A stretch of 64,000 bases of DNA, taken from positions 186,001 to 250,000 of the forward strand of contig NZ_JACSQN010000004.1 in NCBI RefSeq assembly GCF_014836615.1. Reading direction: 5' to 3'. The DNA comes from Sporosarcina quadrami. Its GTDB lineage: Bacteria; Bacillota; Bacilli; Bacillales_A; Planococcaceae. The position numbers and the translations under genes are program-made. Below the pieces are notes generated by a model, which had not been told where the DNA came from, did not search any database, and saw only the letters and a list, made by a program, of their open reading frames with translations. Below are positions 54,723 through 64,000 of this stretch, piece after piece (positions within the stretch are counted from its first letter, which is position 1; each line of letters opens with the position of its first letter).

Positions 54723-54883
54723 AATTCATTCCCTTTCTCGCCCCACAGGCGACTCTATCTTTGTCTCTAACTTTATCATTAATACGTTCATAACGCACTT
54801 CACTAGCAATACTAGTCCTATTACTATTCGATTTAACTTTAAATAATCCTTCTACGTTATTCGTCAAAATATTTCCTGGGGAA

Positions 54884-54920
54884 TAAAAATAGAGACAGTA
54901 ACAGATATCTGTCCCGTCTC
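54884..54920 (-). terminator. Terminator between M23 peptidase gene and walR
   Basis: On the minus strand GAGACGGGACAG / CTGTTACTGTCTC (two mismatches, 4-nt loop) is followed by TATTTTTATTC. Confidence 0.8.
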
Positions 54921-54933
54921 CATTTCCTACTAT

Positions 54934-56397
54934 CTATCGTAACACATTTAGAGGGTTAATATTCGATCCATTCTTAAACACTTCAAAGTGAAGATGCATG
55001 CCTGTTGAACGGCCTGTAGATCCCATGACACCTATTTTCGTGCCCTGAGGTACAGTTTGTCCTACCTTCACATCAATAGATGAAAGATGTGCATATAGCG
55101 TCTCATAGCCATTGTTATGTGTCACGATAATACGGTTACCATATGTACTATGCCAGCCGACGGTTGTTACAACGCCATTATCTGCTACAAAAATTGAGCG
55201 TGATGATGGACGGGCAATATCAATTCCTTGATGAACACGGCCCCACCTTTTACCCATCTGACTTGATACATATCCTCCGTCCGCAGGCCATACAAAGTTT
55301 CCTGTACCGCGAGAAGGAATAACTTTCGTACCAACTACTTTCACTTCATGGACAGGCTCTTCAAGTACATGCTCTTCTGCGATGGACTTTCCGATTACTT
55401 CACCATTCTTCTTGCGGATACTATACGTGACAGACTTCGTGCCGTCTTTACCAACAGACTTGATTGTCTCTTCACCTTTGTATTGTGTTTCATCTTTTTC
55501 AGTGAGCTGTTTGAATTGTATCGGTTGAATTTCTTTTGCCTCATAAATCGCTTCCACTTCAATAAATGGCGCAAGGACTGTCACATTAAGTTCCTGTCCG
55601 ATTTGAAGCACCGTCTCATCGGTTACTCCCGGATTCAGCTCCATCAACTGAACTGAAGTCATATTATGTGCGTTAGCAATTGTACCAAGAACGTCACCCG
55701 CTTGCACAGCATACTTCTTCTCTTCTAATGTTCCCTTATTAAATAACGTCATCGCTTCGTCTACAGTTCGAACAAATTGAGGAGACGTTTTTCCTTCAAT
55801 TGGTTGTACATCTTCGCTGAATCTCACTTCAGCAAGACGGGTTTCAGACTCTTTCAAGACGGGTATTGGTTCAGTAGATTGTTGTTGGCTTTCAAGTTCT
55901 GCAAGTTCCTGTTCAGTAACTGTTTGCAGTTTAAGATTGCGAATCACTTTTTCATAATCGTTTAGATCTTTTACATAGAGTGGTGTCTCGTCTCCAATCT
56001 GAAAACCGACTGCTTCAGCTTCTACTGTTAATAGGTCTTGGATTTTGTCTAGAATAGGTTCATCGTCTGAACCGACGGAAAATACTTTTTCCGGCACAAT
56101 AGACAAATCAGTACTAATGACTAACGGGAGATCTGCAAATTCGGATGCCGCTGTTTGCAACTGTTCCTCTTTCAATTGCTCCAATTTCTTTTCATTAGAT
56201 AACATGCCAACATATTGACCTTCTGAATAGACATGATAGACAGTATGTAGGGATGACTCGTCTTCAGGTCCATTTGCGAAACCTGAGCTGATGCTAAGAC
56301 TTGCAAATAATACAGTCACCATTCCAAGCTTTTGAACCTTTTTATATATTGAACTGCTATTTTTACAATCCTTCAACTTTTCTTTCCTAAAAAACAT
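54934..56397 (-). CDS. Secreted M23 metallopeptidase with LysM and G5 domains
   Basis: The 487-residue wall hydrolase has an N-terminal signal/membrane segment (about 25-42, GMVTVLFASLSISSGFA), LysM (about 228-275: YAVQAGDVLGTIANAHNM), G5 (about 300-360) and a C-terminal LytM/M23 domain with HQGIDIA and MHLHFEVF, which hold zinc ligands. It likely cleaves peptide cross-links in peptidoglycan. It sits directly upstream of walR and is a natural candidate for WalRK control. ATG follows AAGGAG at 8 nt. Confidence 0.93.
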   Translation of the reverse strand: MFFRKEKLKDCKNSSSIYKKVQKLGMVTVLFASLSISSGFANGPEDESSLHTVYHVYSEGQYVGMLSNEKKLEQLKEEQLQTAASEFADLPLVISTDLSIVPEKVFSVGSDDEPILDKIQDLLTVEAEAVGFQIGDETPLYVKDLNDYEKVIRNLKLQTVTEQELAELESQQQSTEPIPVLKESETRLAEVRFSEDVQPIEGKTSPQFVRTVDEAMTLFNKGTLEEKKYAVQAGDVLGTIANAHNMTSVQLMELNPGVTDETVLQIGQELNVTVLAPFIEVEAIYEAKEIQPIQFKQLTEKDETQYKGEETIKSVGKDGTKSVTYSIRKKNGEVIGKSIAEEHVLEEPVHEVKVVGTKVIPSRGTGNFVWPADGGYVSSQMGKRWGRVHQGIDIARPSSRSIFVADNGVVTTVGWHSTYGNRIIVTHNNGYETLYAHLSSIDVKVGQTVPQGTKIGVMGSTGRSTGMHLHFEVFKNGSNINPLNVLR

Positions 56398-56511
56398 TGT
56401 TAAGACTCCTTCCGACCTAGCAACCTAGATAGGTTACTTATCATACTGAAAGATTTACACGCCTCTCCAATTTATCATATTTGCTTGCTCTCTTGTCATT
56501 TTCCGACTCTT

Positions 56512-56528
56512 TGTAATAATTTTGTAGT
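56512..56528 (+). promoter_or_regulatory. WalR-box-like direct repeat upstream of the M23 gene
   Basis: TGTAAT-AATTT-TGTAGT fits the WalR consensus TGTWAH-N5-TGTWAH with one mismatch, 115 bp upstream of the M23 start but in the opposite orientation. The rest of the 275-bp space (56398-56672) is AT-rich and holds the dnaB terminator. Confidence 0.35.
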
Positions 56529-56625
56529 ATTACATCCAAAATTATTTAATTTCTTACATATGTTGGGTTATTGAAATTTCAAGCTAAAATCTTCTGTTCT
56601 ACCTATTTTGAGTTATCTCCAAAAC

Positions 56626-56665
56626 AAAAAACCTTCATGAGCACACGTGCTCATGAAGGTTTTTT
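56626..56665 (-). terminator. Terminator of the rplI-dnaB transcript
   Basis: A near-perfect palindrome of about 18 bp per arm (AAAAACCTTCATGAGCAC) is flanked by A and T runs, so it can terminate on both strands. Confidence 0.93.
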
Positions 56666-56672
56666 CTAGGAT

Positions 56673-58028
56673 TCATTCATAGGAGGGCATTTCATGCTGG
56701 CTCCAGTCGATATTCAAGAATTTGTTGTACTCTTTAGCAAATGCTAGTGTCACCGTTCCAGTCGGACCGTTACGTTGCTTTGCGATAATGATCTCAATCA
56801 TATTTTGGTTTTCTGTTTCTTTATCGTAATAATCTTCACGATACAAGAACGAAACGATATCGGCATCTTGCTCAATACTTCCCGATTCACGTAGGTCGGA
56901 CATCATCGGTCGCTTGTCTTGCCGTTGTTCCACCCCACGGGATAGCTGAGAGAGGGCAATAACAGGAATCTTTAATTCACGCGCCAATGCTTTTAATGAT
57001 CGCGAAATATCGGATACTTCCTGTTGTCGGTTTTCCCCCGACCGACCGCTACCTGCAATGAGCTGTAAATAATCGATCATAATCATGCCGAGTCCATGCT
57101 CTTGCTGCAGACGTCTGCATTTCGAGCGGATTTCGTTAACGCGGATACCTGGCGAATCGTCGATGAAAATCCCGGCATTGGACAAGCTACCCATTGCCAT
57201 CGTCAGTTTTCGCCAATCTTCAGATTCCAAGTTCCCTGTCCTTAGCACTTGCGCGTCAATATTACCTTCCGCACAAAGCATACGCATGACAAGTTGCTCC
57301 GCTCCCATCTCAAGACTGAAAATCGCGACGTTCTCATCTGTTTTTGTCGCGACGTTTTGCGCTACGTTCAACGCAAAAGCGGTCTTACCGACGGACGGAC
57401 GAGCTGCCACGATGATTAGATCATTACGTTGGAAACCTGCCGTAATCTTATCAAGATCCCGGAATCCTGTAGGGATCCCCGTCACTTCACCTTTTCGTGT
57501 ATGAAGGATTTCAATATTATCATACGTTTCGACAAGGACATCTTTTATATGCTTGAAGTCTCCTGCGTTTTTCCGGCTGGATACTTCCATAATACGTTTT
57601 TCAGCTTCGGATAAAACCGCGTCCACTTCGTCTTCTTTTGTAAAACCTTCTTCAACAATGTTTGTCGCAACGCGAATAAGCCGGCGCAGAAGGGATTTCT
57701 CTTCAACAATTTTGGCATAGTATTCAATGTTCGCAGCAGTAGGTACCGCATTCGCAATTTCCATCAAATACGAGATGCCGCCAACGTCTTCAAGCTCCTT
57801 CTTTGCTGACAGCTCCTCCGTCACAGTCACTACGTCAATCGCTTGGCCGCGATCACTGAGGGTAAGCATTGTATTAAAAATCTTTTCGTGGGCAGTGCGA
57901 TAAAAATCATCCGCCAATAAAATTTCCGATGCTGTGATCAGTGCTTCAGGCAATAGAAAAATTGCACCGATTACCGATTGTTCAGCTTCATTATTATGCG
58001 GGGGGACGCGATCATACACTTGATCCAT
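56673..58028 (-). CDS. dnaB: Replicative DNA helicase
   Basis: The 451-residue hexameric helicase (called DnaC in B. subtilis) has an N-terminal DnaB domain (PPHNNEAEQSVIGAIFL at 9-25) and a RecA-like C-terminal domain with Walker A ARPSVGKTAFALN, MIMIDYLQLI as Walker B and SDLRESGSIEQDADIV. No intein interrupts it. It lies 15 bp after rplI. Confidence 0.98.
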   Translation of the reverse strand: MDQVYDRVPPHNNEAEQSVIGAIFLLPEALITASEILLADDFYRTAHEKIFNTMLTLSDRGQAIDVVTVTEELSAKKELEDVGGISYLMEIANAVPTAANIEYYAKIVEEKSLLRRLIRVATNIVEEGFTKEDEVDAVLSEAEKRIMEVSSRKNAGDFKHIKDVLVETYDNIEILHTRKGEVTGIPTGFRDLDKITAGFQRNDLIIVAARPSVGKTAFALNVAQNVATKTDENVAIFSLEMGAEQLVMRMLCAEGNIDAQVLRTGNLESEDWRKLTMAMGSLSNAGIFIDDSPGIRVNEIRSKCRRLQQEHGLGMIMIDYLQLIAGSGRSGENRQQEVSDISRSLKALARELKIPVIALSQLSRGVEQRQDKRPMMSDLRESGSIEQDADIVSFLYREDYYDKETENQNMIEIIIAKQRNGPTGTVTLAFAKEYNKFLNIDWSQHEMPSYE

Positions 58029-58043
58029 CGATATCGCTCCCTA

Positions 58044-58490
58044 TCATTCTTCAGTTACATGGACTTTCAGTGTAGCAGTGACATCTAGGTGCAATTTAAT
58101 CGGTACATTTGTATATCCAAGTGAACGAATTGCATCTGGCAATTCCATTTTTCGACGATCGACTTTAATGTTATGCGCTTTATCCAGAGCATCTGCAATT
58201 TGTTTGCTTGTAATCGAACCGAATAAACGTCCACCTTCACCAGACTTTGCTTTCATTTCCACAGTCTTTGTTTCGATGAGCGCTTTCAATTCTTTTGCTT
58301 CAGCTAATTCTTCTGCAGCGTCTTTTTCAACTCGCTTTTGCTGGCCCGCAAGTTGGCTCAAGTTACCTGGAGTAGCTTCAACCGCCATTTTATTTTTCAA
58401 TAGGAAGTTTTGGGCGTACCCAACGGATACTTCCTTCACTTCACCTTTTTTGCCTTTGCCTTTTACGTCTTTTAAGAAAATAACTTTCAT
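58044..58490 (-). CDS. rplI: 50S ribosomal protein L9
   Basis: This 148-residue protein has the L9 signature [20 protein letters not shown] at residues 12-31, a long connecting helix (about 41-75) and the C-terminal RNA-binding domain with [16 protein letters not shown]. Confidence 0.98.
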   Translation of the reverse strand: MKVIFLKDVKGKGKKGEVKEVSVGYAQNFLLKNKMAVEATPGNLSQLAGQQKRVEKDAAEELAEAKELKALIETKTVEMKAKSGEGGRLFGSITSKQIADALDKAHNIKVDRRKMELPDAIRSLGYTNVPIKLHLDVTATLKVHVTEE

Positions 58491-58492
58491 CT

Positions 58493-60463
58493 TTAATTTC
58501 CCCTTTCTGCTATATCTTCTATTGCTTGTTTTAATAAAATCTTAGCTTCTTCCACTGTCTCCACTTCCAATTGGCAAGCGGAATTCGTCAAATGACCACC
58601 GCCGCCAAGCTCTTCCATGATTAGCTGGACATTTAATTCACCAAGCGATCTTGCACTAATGCCTATTTTACCGTCCGAACGCAGAGCGATAACAAACGAC
58701 GCGATAACATCTTTCATGGTCAGTAAGATGTCCGCTGTCTGTGCGATGAGCACGGAGCTGTATACGACACCGTCCTCGCCTCTCGCAATGGCAACGCCGG
58801 CTGGTGATAGTTCCACCGTTTCAATCATTTTGGACCGCTCGATGTACGTTTCAATGTCTTCTTTCAACAATCGTTGCACAAGAACTGTATCGGCACCGAG
58901 TGTCCGTAAATAGGATGCGGCTTCGAAAGTTCGTGAGCCGGTGCGTAAAGTGAAACTTTTCGTATCGACGACAATCCCTGCAAGTAAAGCTGTTGCTTCA
59001 AGCATTGTCAGTTTTTCACGCTTCGGCTGGTACTCAAGCAATTCTGTTACGAGCTCTGCTGTAGATGATGCATAAGGCTCCATATAGACGAGCATCGTAT
59101 TGTTAATGAACTCTTCACCGCGTCTATGATGGTCCAGTACGACAACCTTCTCCGCCTTGGCAATGAGCCGCTCATCAATGACCATACTTGGCTTATGTGT
59201 ATCGACAACAACGAGCAAAGTCTTCTCTGTTACAAGATCGAGCGCTGTTTCAGGATCCACGAACTGTGAGTATAGTTCTTCATCCTTTTTAATTTCAGTC
59301 ATCAGCCGGGTGACACTACCATCCAGTTCATCAAAATTAATAACGACTTGCCCTTGGATATTATTCATCCGAGCCATTTTACGAACACCGATTGAAGCTC
59401 CGATAGCATCCATATCAGGCATCTTATGCCCCATAATCAGCACTCTGTCGCTTCCTTGGATAAGATCACGCAAAGCATGCGAAATGACACGTGCGCGTAC
59501 TCTGGTCCGTTTTTCCACGGGATTCGTCTTGCCACCGAAAAACTTCAGTTTGCCGTCAGTATGTTTGATAGCTACCTGATCGCCACCCCGGCCAAGAACA
59601 AGGTCAAGACTTGACTGAGCAAGTTCACCAAGCTCTGTAAGCGTAGCAGATCCTGTACCGACACCTATGCTCAATGTCATGCCAGAATGATCTTTCGCCG
59701 TCTTTTCCCTTATGTCATCTAGAATCGTGAACTTGGCTGTTTCCAGCTCAGCCAAAATCGCTTCATTAAAAACAGCGATGAAACGATCAGATGAAATCCG
59801 TTTCACGAATATCCCATTATCACTTGCCCAACTATTCACAAGTGATGTAACGAGGGAATTGAGTTGACTTCTCGTCTGATCGTCCATTGTTTGTGCAAGT
59901 TCATCGTAATTATCAATCAACATAATACCAAGAACAGTGCGATCTTCGTAGTATAGCGACTCCATTTCCACTTTCTCTGTGACATCAAATAGATAGATGA
60001 GTTTCTCTTCCACCCGGTGAACGACTTTGTATGTGGAATTACCAACTTTTAAATGAGGCCTTTTCGGTTCTTCATTTCGAAGGATCGTGTTGAACGTATC
60101 GGAAAGTTCTAGTAAATCGTCACCAATTAACGTCTCCTTACCGAAAACCTTTCCTGCGAATGGATTTGCCCACTCCACAGTATGCTTTTCATTAAAAAGG
60201 ATAATGGCGATCGGTAGTTCCAACAAGGCTTCTTCCCCAACCTTTTTCATCCTATATGAAAGAGATTCAATATGCTTTTCCGTCTCGACGAACGTCTCTT
60301 CCTCAAGCTTCCATGCGATACCGGCTGCTAAGATAAACGTAGCACTGAATACTAAGCCTACCCAGAAGTTTGACAGGAAGATAAGAACAGCAGCTATTAA
60401 TCCAAGTAGAGAAATGACTGCTAGTGGATAACGGATGGTTCTTTTTCTAAAAAAAGACTTCAC
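58493..60463 (-). CDS. gdpP: Cyclic-di-AMP phosphodiesterase GdpP (YybT)
   Basis: This 656-residue membrane enzyme hydrolyses c-di-AMP. Order: two transmembrane helices (about 13-50), PAS (about 80-150), a degenerate GGDEF domain (about 170-300), then DHH/DHHA1 with [36 protein letters not shown] and a [10 protein letters not shown] end motif. It is 2 bp upstream of rplI. Loss is known in relatives to alter wall stress and beta-lactam tolerance. Confidence 0.97.
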   Translation of the reverse strand: MKSFFRKRTIRYPLAVISLLGLIAAVLIFLSNFWVGLVFSATFILAAGIAWKLEEETFVETEKHIESLSYRMKKVGEEALLELPIAIILFNEKHTVEWANPFAGKVFGKETLIGDDLLELSDTFNTILRNEEPKRPHLKVGNSTYKVVHRVEEKLIYLFDVTEKVEMESLYYEDRTVLGIMLIDNYDELAQTMDDQTRSQLNSLVTSLVNSWASDNGIFVKRISSDRFIAVFNEAILAELETAKFTILDDIREKTAKDHSGMTLSIGVGTGSATLTELGELAQSSLDLVLGRGGDQVAIKHTDGKLKFFGGKTNPVEKRTRVRARVISHALRDLIQGSDRVLIMGHKMPDMDAIGASIGVRKMARMNNIQGQVVINFDELDGSVTRLMTEIKKDEELYSQFVDPETALDLVTEKTLLVVVDTHKPSMVIDERLIAKAEKVVVLDHHRRGEEFINNTMLVYMEPYASSTAELVTELLEYQPKREKLTMLEATALLAGIVVDTKSFTLRTGSRTFEAASYLRTLGADTVLVQRLLKEDIETYIERSKMIETVELSPAGVAIARGEDGVVYSSVLIAQTADILLTMKDVIASFVIALRSDGKIGISARSLGELNVQLIMEELGGGGHLTNSACQLEVETVEEAKILLKQAIEDIAERGN

Positions 60464-60475
60464 TGTATCATCTCC

Positions 60476-61414
60476 TTACTTCCTGTTGTCTTTTTCGATA
60501 AAACTTCGTACATTCATACCAATATCCAAAATTCCAAGGAGTGTAAAGATCGGACTGAACGGTATAACAAGCAGCGTGATAAAGAATGTTAGCACCCAAT
60601 GGGCTTTCACCCTATGCATTATATAAAATAATAGTGATAAACCTTGAAGTAACAACAATACACGTAAAATGACTGTCGCATTAATGTACATTAGATACAA
60701 CGAGGAGTCGGGCTTCATATCCGTTATATAGGGCAGAATTATAGTTAATCCGTAAATGAAAATTAGAATGACAGGCAACTTCATTGTACGAAATGGCGCA
60801 AATCGCGGTACAGGATGACCAAGTCTTTTTAAAATTTCAAAGTTAGGTATGACCATCATGTACGTGAATACAAAGACACCGATTATGAACATCGCCGGAA
60901 CCGCTGAACGGTAAAACACGAATGCCGTTTCAATGACATCTTCATATAACTTTTGGGACATACCAGAAGCTTCAAAGAAGGCAGTCAAATCTTCCCTTGC
61001 CTCTCCTAACATCCTGTACAGTTCATTTACAGCATTATAGTCGAGTAAAAGAGCCGCAACGACGTAAAAAATCATGCCGATGATAATGAAAAACAAGGCA
61101 GATGCCATGAATGTGTATACTTTTGACTTACCAAGTTGCAATGATTCAGCTATGAGAAATCCCAACAAACCGAACATTATAGCAAAAGGCACAACGGGAT
61201 ATCCGCCTATTAGCAATGTCAGCAGTGTTCCTGCAAAAATGACGAAAACTGTAGAGCTTCTATCATACCGGAATCGATAAAGGATGATAGGTAACGGTAT
61301 AAACAACATGATCATAATGCCGATTAATGGAATATAAAATGCACCGACAAGCATAGTTGTGAAAATAGCCATCATCATGGCGCCATATGTAATTTTTTGT
61401 GATCGGTGATGCAT
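60476..61414 (-). CDS. yybS: DUF2232 membrane protein (YybS-like)
   Basis: The 312-residue protein has about eight transmembrane helices, beginning KITYGAMMMAIFTTMLVGAF. It is of the DUF2232/YybS family that regularly precedes gdpP. ATG at 61414 is chosen, with GGAGG 10 nt upstream; the TTG eight codons earlier lies before that site. The gap to gdpP is 12 bp. The molecular role is not established. Confidence 0.9.
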   Translation of the reverse strand: MHHRSQKITYGAMMMAIFTTMLVGAFYIPLIGIMIMLFIPLPIILYRFRYDRSSTVFVIFAGTLLTLLIGGYPVVPFAIMFGLLGFLIAESLQLGKSKVYTFMASALFFIIIGMIFYVVAALLLDYNAVNELYRMLGEAREDLTAFFEASGMSQKLYEDVIETAFVFYRSAVPAMFIIGVFVFTYMMVIPNFEILKRLGHPVPRFAPFRTMKLPVILIFIYGLTIILPYITDMKPDSSLYLMYINATVILRVLLLLQGLSLLFYIMHRVKAHWVLTFFITLLVIPFSPIFTLLGILDIGMNVRSFIEKDNRK

Positions 61415-61575
61415 GGGACATTTCCTCCGTCCAGTCAAGGGACTGAATTTTACCTACAAAAATGATGTGAGGTATTGCAATTGTATCATGATTACCAACC
61501 ATAAACCAAAGACAGTATACTCACAACTCGCGCAAAATACGTTGCAGTAGAAAACAGCTGAATTCCGAAGTTATA

Positions 61576-61620
61576 AAAAACCGCCTGCAGACCGGAAAGA
61601 CCGGTACTACAAGGCGGTTG
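61576..61620 (-). terminator. Terminator of the rpsF-ssb-rpsR operon
   Basis: On the minus strand AACCGCCTTGTAG / CTGCAGGCGGTT, with an inner ACCGG / CCGGT hairpin, ends in TTTTTT. Confidence 0.92.
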
Positions 61621-61630
61621 AATGATATAC

Positions 61631-61867
61631 TTATCTTTCTTCCGAAACGAACGGAAGAAGTGCCATGATACGTGAACGTTTAATAGCAGTCGTCAATTTA
61701 CGCTGATATTTCGCGCTTGTACCAGTTACACGGCGAGGCAAGATCTTACCACGTTCAGAAACGAATTTCTTTAGTAGATCTGTGTCTTTATAATCGATAT
61801 GTGTAATGTTGTTTGATGTAAAATAGCAGACTTTACGTCTTCTTTTACCTCCACGGCGTGGTGCCAT
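61631..61867 (-). CDS. rpsR: 30S ribosomal protein S18
   Basis: The 78-residue protein with [20 protein letters not shown] and [20 protein letters not shown] is diagnostic of S18. It is the third gene of rpsF-ssb-rpsR. Confidence 0.98.
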   Translation of the reverse strand: MAPRRGGKRRRKVCYFTSNNITHIDYKDTDLLKKFVSERGKILPRRVTGTSAKYQRKLTTAIKRSRIMALLPFVSEER

Positions 61868-61908
61868 ATCGCTTTCCCTCCTTCTTAATTACGTTACTGG
61901 ATGATGGA

Positions 61909-62421
61909 TTAGAACGGCAAATCGTCATCCGATACTTCTATCGGACCGCTGCCTGTTGAAAACGGATCATTGTCAGTACGTGTATAGTTTTGTTGGTTTG
62001 GTTGTTGATATTGTTGGTTTTGTTGCTGATTCTGATAATACGGTTGATCGTTTTGTGGTGTACTGCCATAAGCAGGACCGCCCGATCTTTCAGAATTTGT
62101 ACTGCGCGGCTCAAGGAATTGTACGCTGTCCGCTACGACTTCCGTCATAAAGACACGCTTACCATCTTGTCCATCGAAACTACTCGTTTGAATACGCCCT
62201 TCGATTCCGGCAAGACTTCCTTTGCGCAAGAAATTGGCAGTATTCTCTGCCTGTTTTCTCCAAGTTACACAGTTAATGAAATCAGCTTCACGCTCGCCCT
62301 GTTGGTTTGAGAATGTGCGATTCACAGCAAGTGTAAAGCGAGTAACCGCCACACCGCCTTGTGTATACTTAAGTTCAGGATCTTTTGTCAATCGGCCTAC
62401 TAAAACGACACGGTTAATCAT
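61909..62421 (-). CDS. ssb: Single-stranded DNA-binding protein
   Basis: The 170-residue protein has an N-terminal OB fold ([20 protein letters not shown], then [20 protein letters not shown]), a Gln/Asn-rich linker (about 118-150) and the conserved acidic tip DDDLPF that recruits partner proteins. ATG at 62421 follows GGGAGG at 9 nt; a TTG three codons upstream overlaps it. Confidence 0.98.
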   Translation of the reverse strand: MINRVVLVGRLTKDPELKYTQGGVAVTRFTLAVNRTFSNQQGEREADFINCVTWRKQAENTANFLRKGSLAGIEGRIQTSSFDGQDGKRVFMTEVVADSVQFLEPRSTNSERSGGPAYGSTPQNDQPYYQNQQQNQQYQQPNQQNYTRTDNDPFSTGSGPIEVSDDDLPF

Positions 62422-62475
62422 CAGATGCAACCTCCCTCATCAATTTCAAGTTCCCACTTTTCGTAGCTATATGGA

Positions 62476-62763
62476 TTATTTGTCTAAACGAATAGCCATA
62501 TGACGAATGATATCTTCATTGATATTCGCAAGACGATTGAATTCGTTGATTGCTTCAGTACCTGCGTTTGCTGTTACCAATTGGTAGAAGCCTTCGCGCA
62601 ATTCATCGATTTCGTAAGCAAGACGACGCTTACCCATCTCTTTCGACTCGATGATTTCCGCTCCGTTAGAAGTTAGGATTTCATCAAAACGAGTGATCAA
62701 CGCTTTTTTCGCTTCATCTTCCAATGCTGGACGCATGATGTACATAATTTCGTACTTTCTCAT
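62476..62763 (-). CDS. rpsF: 30S ribosomal protein S6
   Basis: The 95-residue protein has [40 protein letters not shown] and FYQL, typical of S6. It is the first gene of rpsF-ssb-rpsR; AAGGAGGTGA precedes its ATG. Confidence 0.98.
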   Translation of the reverse strand: MRKYEIMYIMRPALEDEAKKALITRFDEILTSNGAEIIESKEMGKRRLAYEIDELREGFYQLVTANAGTEAINEFNRLANINEDIIRHMAIRLDK

Positions 62764-62784
62764 CTTCAGTCACCTCCTTATGGA

Positions 62785-62812
62785 CTTGGGCCCACTTATG
62801 ACGGTGGGCAAG
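62785..62812 (-). promoter_or_regulatory. rpsF leader stem, candidate S6:S18 autoregulatory element
   Basis: On the minus strand CTTG-CCCAC-CGTCATAA-GTGGG-CC-CAAG folds into a stem with a two-base CC asymmetry and a CACCG terminal portion, immediately before the rpsF ribosome site. In relatives S6:S18 binds a CCG-containing leader stem at this position. Confidence 0.55.
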
Positions 62813-62844
62813 GAGTAAGTAATGTTTATTACTCACATCATCAT

Positions 62845-62873
62845 ATTTTACCACAACATATCAAGACATACAA
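62845..62873 (-). promoter_or_regulatory. SigA-type promoter of rpsF operon
   Basis: On the minus strand TTGTAT (62868-62873) and TAAAAT (62845-62850) are 17 bp apart. A divergent TATACT at 62887-62892 may serve the DUF3267 gene. Confidence 0.6.
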
Positions 62874-62913
62874 CTATTTCTTTGTGTATACTTTAAGGAA
62901 GAGGTGAACGGCT

Positions 62914-63474
62914 GTGGAAATTACGAGAGAACCGGATGAACTAATCGAAATTGATTTACCGAAAGTTGCTAAAAGTGGCTTGTGGCTCACAGTCCTTACG
63001 TGGATTGTTTTAATGATTGCGCTAGTGGTTTTAAAAGGTGGTATCGCTTTTACATTTACTATATGGACATTGCTTGGTTTTATTATCAGTTATATTGTAT
63101 TGATTGTTCTGCACGAATTTTTCCATCTGCTTGGTTTTTGGCTTTTCGGGAAAGTTCCGTGGAAGAGTATGATTGTCGGAGTGAACCTGAAGATGGGAAT
63201 CGCGTATGCGACGACTGATAAGCTGATGACGAACAAAGCTATACGTAAAGCGTTATTATTGCCGTTTTGGACGACTGGCGTTGTGCCTGCTTTGTTTGGC
63301 TTGTTTTTGGAAAACGGCATGCTCATTGGTCTTGCTGCACTTTTGATTGGCGGAGCAGCTGGTGACTTTGCGATGTATAAGGAATTGAAGAAGTTGCCTG
63401 ATGACTGGGTTGTGCGAGATGATCCGAAGATGCCGCGGTTGTATGTGTATAAGCCGGAGCGGGTGTATTGGTGA
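62914..63474 (+). CDS. DUF3267 zinc-metalloprotease-like membrane protein
   Basis: This 186-residue protein has four transmembrane helices (about 20-40, 45-66, 110-128 and 132-150). The second helix ends VLHEFFHLLGFWLFG, an intact HExxH zinc motif in a membrane setting. DUF3267 proteins are putative membrane metalloproteases; the substrate is unknown. GTG at 62914 follows GGAAGAGGTGA. Compare the gene at 10174, where the same type of motif is destroyed. Confidence 0.85.
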   Translation: MEITREPDELIEIDLPKVAKSGLWLTVLTWIVLMIALVVLKGGIAFTFTIWTLLGFIISYIVLIVLHEFFHLLGFWLFGKVPWKSMIVGVNLKMGIAYATTDKLMTNKAIRKALLLPFWTTGVVPALFGLFLENGMLIGLAALLIGGAAGDFAMYKELKKLPDDWVVRDDPKMPRLYVYKPERVYW

Positions 63475-63504
63475 TGATGGGTTAAGCGGTAAGCGCTTCG
63501 TATT

Positions 63505-63915
63505 GAGCGCGGCATACACTTTTACGAGCGCACGATGCGTGTTTACGGGCGCGACACCGACTTTTACGAGCGCACGACCGGGGTTTACGGGCGTGGCATC
63601 GACTTTTACGAGCGCATGACCGGGGTTTACGGACGCGACACCGACTTTTACGAGCGCACGGCCGGTGTTTACGGGCGCGACACCGACTTTTACGAGCGCA
63701 CGACCGGGGTTTACGGGCGCGGCATCGACTTTTACGAGCGCATGACCGGGGTTTACGGGCGTGGCATCGACTTTTACGAGCGCACGACCGGGGTTTACGG
63801 ACGCGACACCGACGTTTACGAGCGCACGGCCGGTTTTACGGGCGCGACACCGACGTTTACGAGCGCACGACCAGGGTTTACGGGCGCGACACCGACGTTT
63901 ACGAGCGTATTGCGC
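63505..63915. repeat. 21-bp-period repeat array F (A(C/T)G(A/G)GCGC core)
   Basis: About 19 to 20 units have core G at 63505, 63526, 63547 and onward, with one 20-bp step. GAGCGC and GGGCGC units alternate, the latter often with GACACCGACTTTT. The core equals that of arrays A and E, 14.6 kb and 62 kb away. It fills the region after the DUF3267 gene. Confidence 0.92.
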
Positions 63916-63945
63916 CTTCAACTCTTTATCACCCCCACAAAAACA

Positions 63946-63975
63946 TAAGCGTCCCTCAACCTGCTAGGACGCTCG
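63946..63975 (-). terminator. Hairpin at the window edge
   Basis: On the minus strand AGCGTCC / GGACGCT with a 12-nt loop is followed by TATGTTTTTG. It probably ends a minus-strand gene lying beyond the window; the 63980-64000 remainder is too short to identify. Confidence 0.6.
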
Positions 63976-64000
63976 CCACTTACAAACTATTCAATCTCTT

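Noticed and set aside
63980..64000. C-terminal end of a minus-strand gene at the window edge
   Set aside because: Only six codons before a TAA are visible; too short to call.

Overview
The window looks like the chromosome of a low-GC, Gram-positive, spore-forming member of the Bacillales, most likely a Planococcaceae such as Sporosarcina or a close relative. The evidence is the gene order rpsF-ssb-rpsR ... rplI-dnaB ... walR-walK-walH-walI-walJ-htrA-rlmH, which is the origin-proximal block of Bacillus-type chromosomes, together with a full-length spore photoproduct lyase, Bacillus-type Shine-Dalgarno sites and many GTG/TTG starts. The taxonomic call is inference; no rRNA gene is present.

Layout. 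1-5.8 kb: a CofE-like ligase, a MetNIQ-type importer, a Gfo/Idh/MocA oxidoreductase and a DUF1648 membrane protein. 5.9-31.4 kb: accessory and housekeeping genes, including three separate ECF sigma factor/DUF4179 anti-sigma pairs, a MarR-controlled DHA2 efflux pump, a LOV-STAS blue-light sensor like YtvA, splB, a MerR/VC0807-type pair, an ECF-transporter S component, a DUF4358-MBOAT-DHHW cell-surface acylation cluster, lipoproteins, malate:quinone oxidoreductase and an AraC-DUF1835-like regulator. 31.6-38.5 kb: an S9 oligopeptidase, then an HxlR regulator divergent from a class III alcohol dehydrogenase, S-formylglutathione hydrolase and bifunctional glutathione synthetase gshF. These three encode both the making of glutathione and its use in formaldehyde removal. 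38.5-41 kb: two tandem cytosine-deaminase-like amidohydrolases.

41.5-46.5 kb is the most striking part. An AT-rich insert lies exactly at the 3' end of rlmH, bounded by two direct copies of an SCC-type attachment sequence. It carries only two large genes: a PIN-like nuclease and a 1080-residue protein with an N-terminal PD-(D/E)xK (Cap4/Mrr-like) nuclease fused to a STAND NTPase and long helical C-terminus. I read this as a small SCC-like island, without recombinase genes, carrying a candidate two-gene antiviral system.

46.9-64 kb: a cluster of DnaA boxes between rlmH and htrA, a frameshifted htrA, the wal operon, an M23/LysM/G5 peptidase, dnaB, rplI, gdpP, a yybS-like gene, rpsR, ssb and rpsF, and a DUF3267 metalloprotease-like gene.

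Spread through intergenic spaces are six arrays of degenerate repeats (1299-1460, 1459-1725, 7583-7860, 16877-16979, 48782-49170, 63505-63915). Their core words differ, yet all share a 21-bp period, i.e. two helical turns. They create spurious open frames with 7-residue repeats; I do not annotate these as genes.
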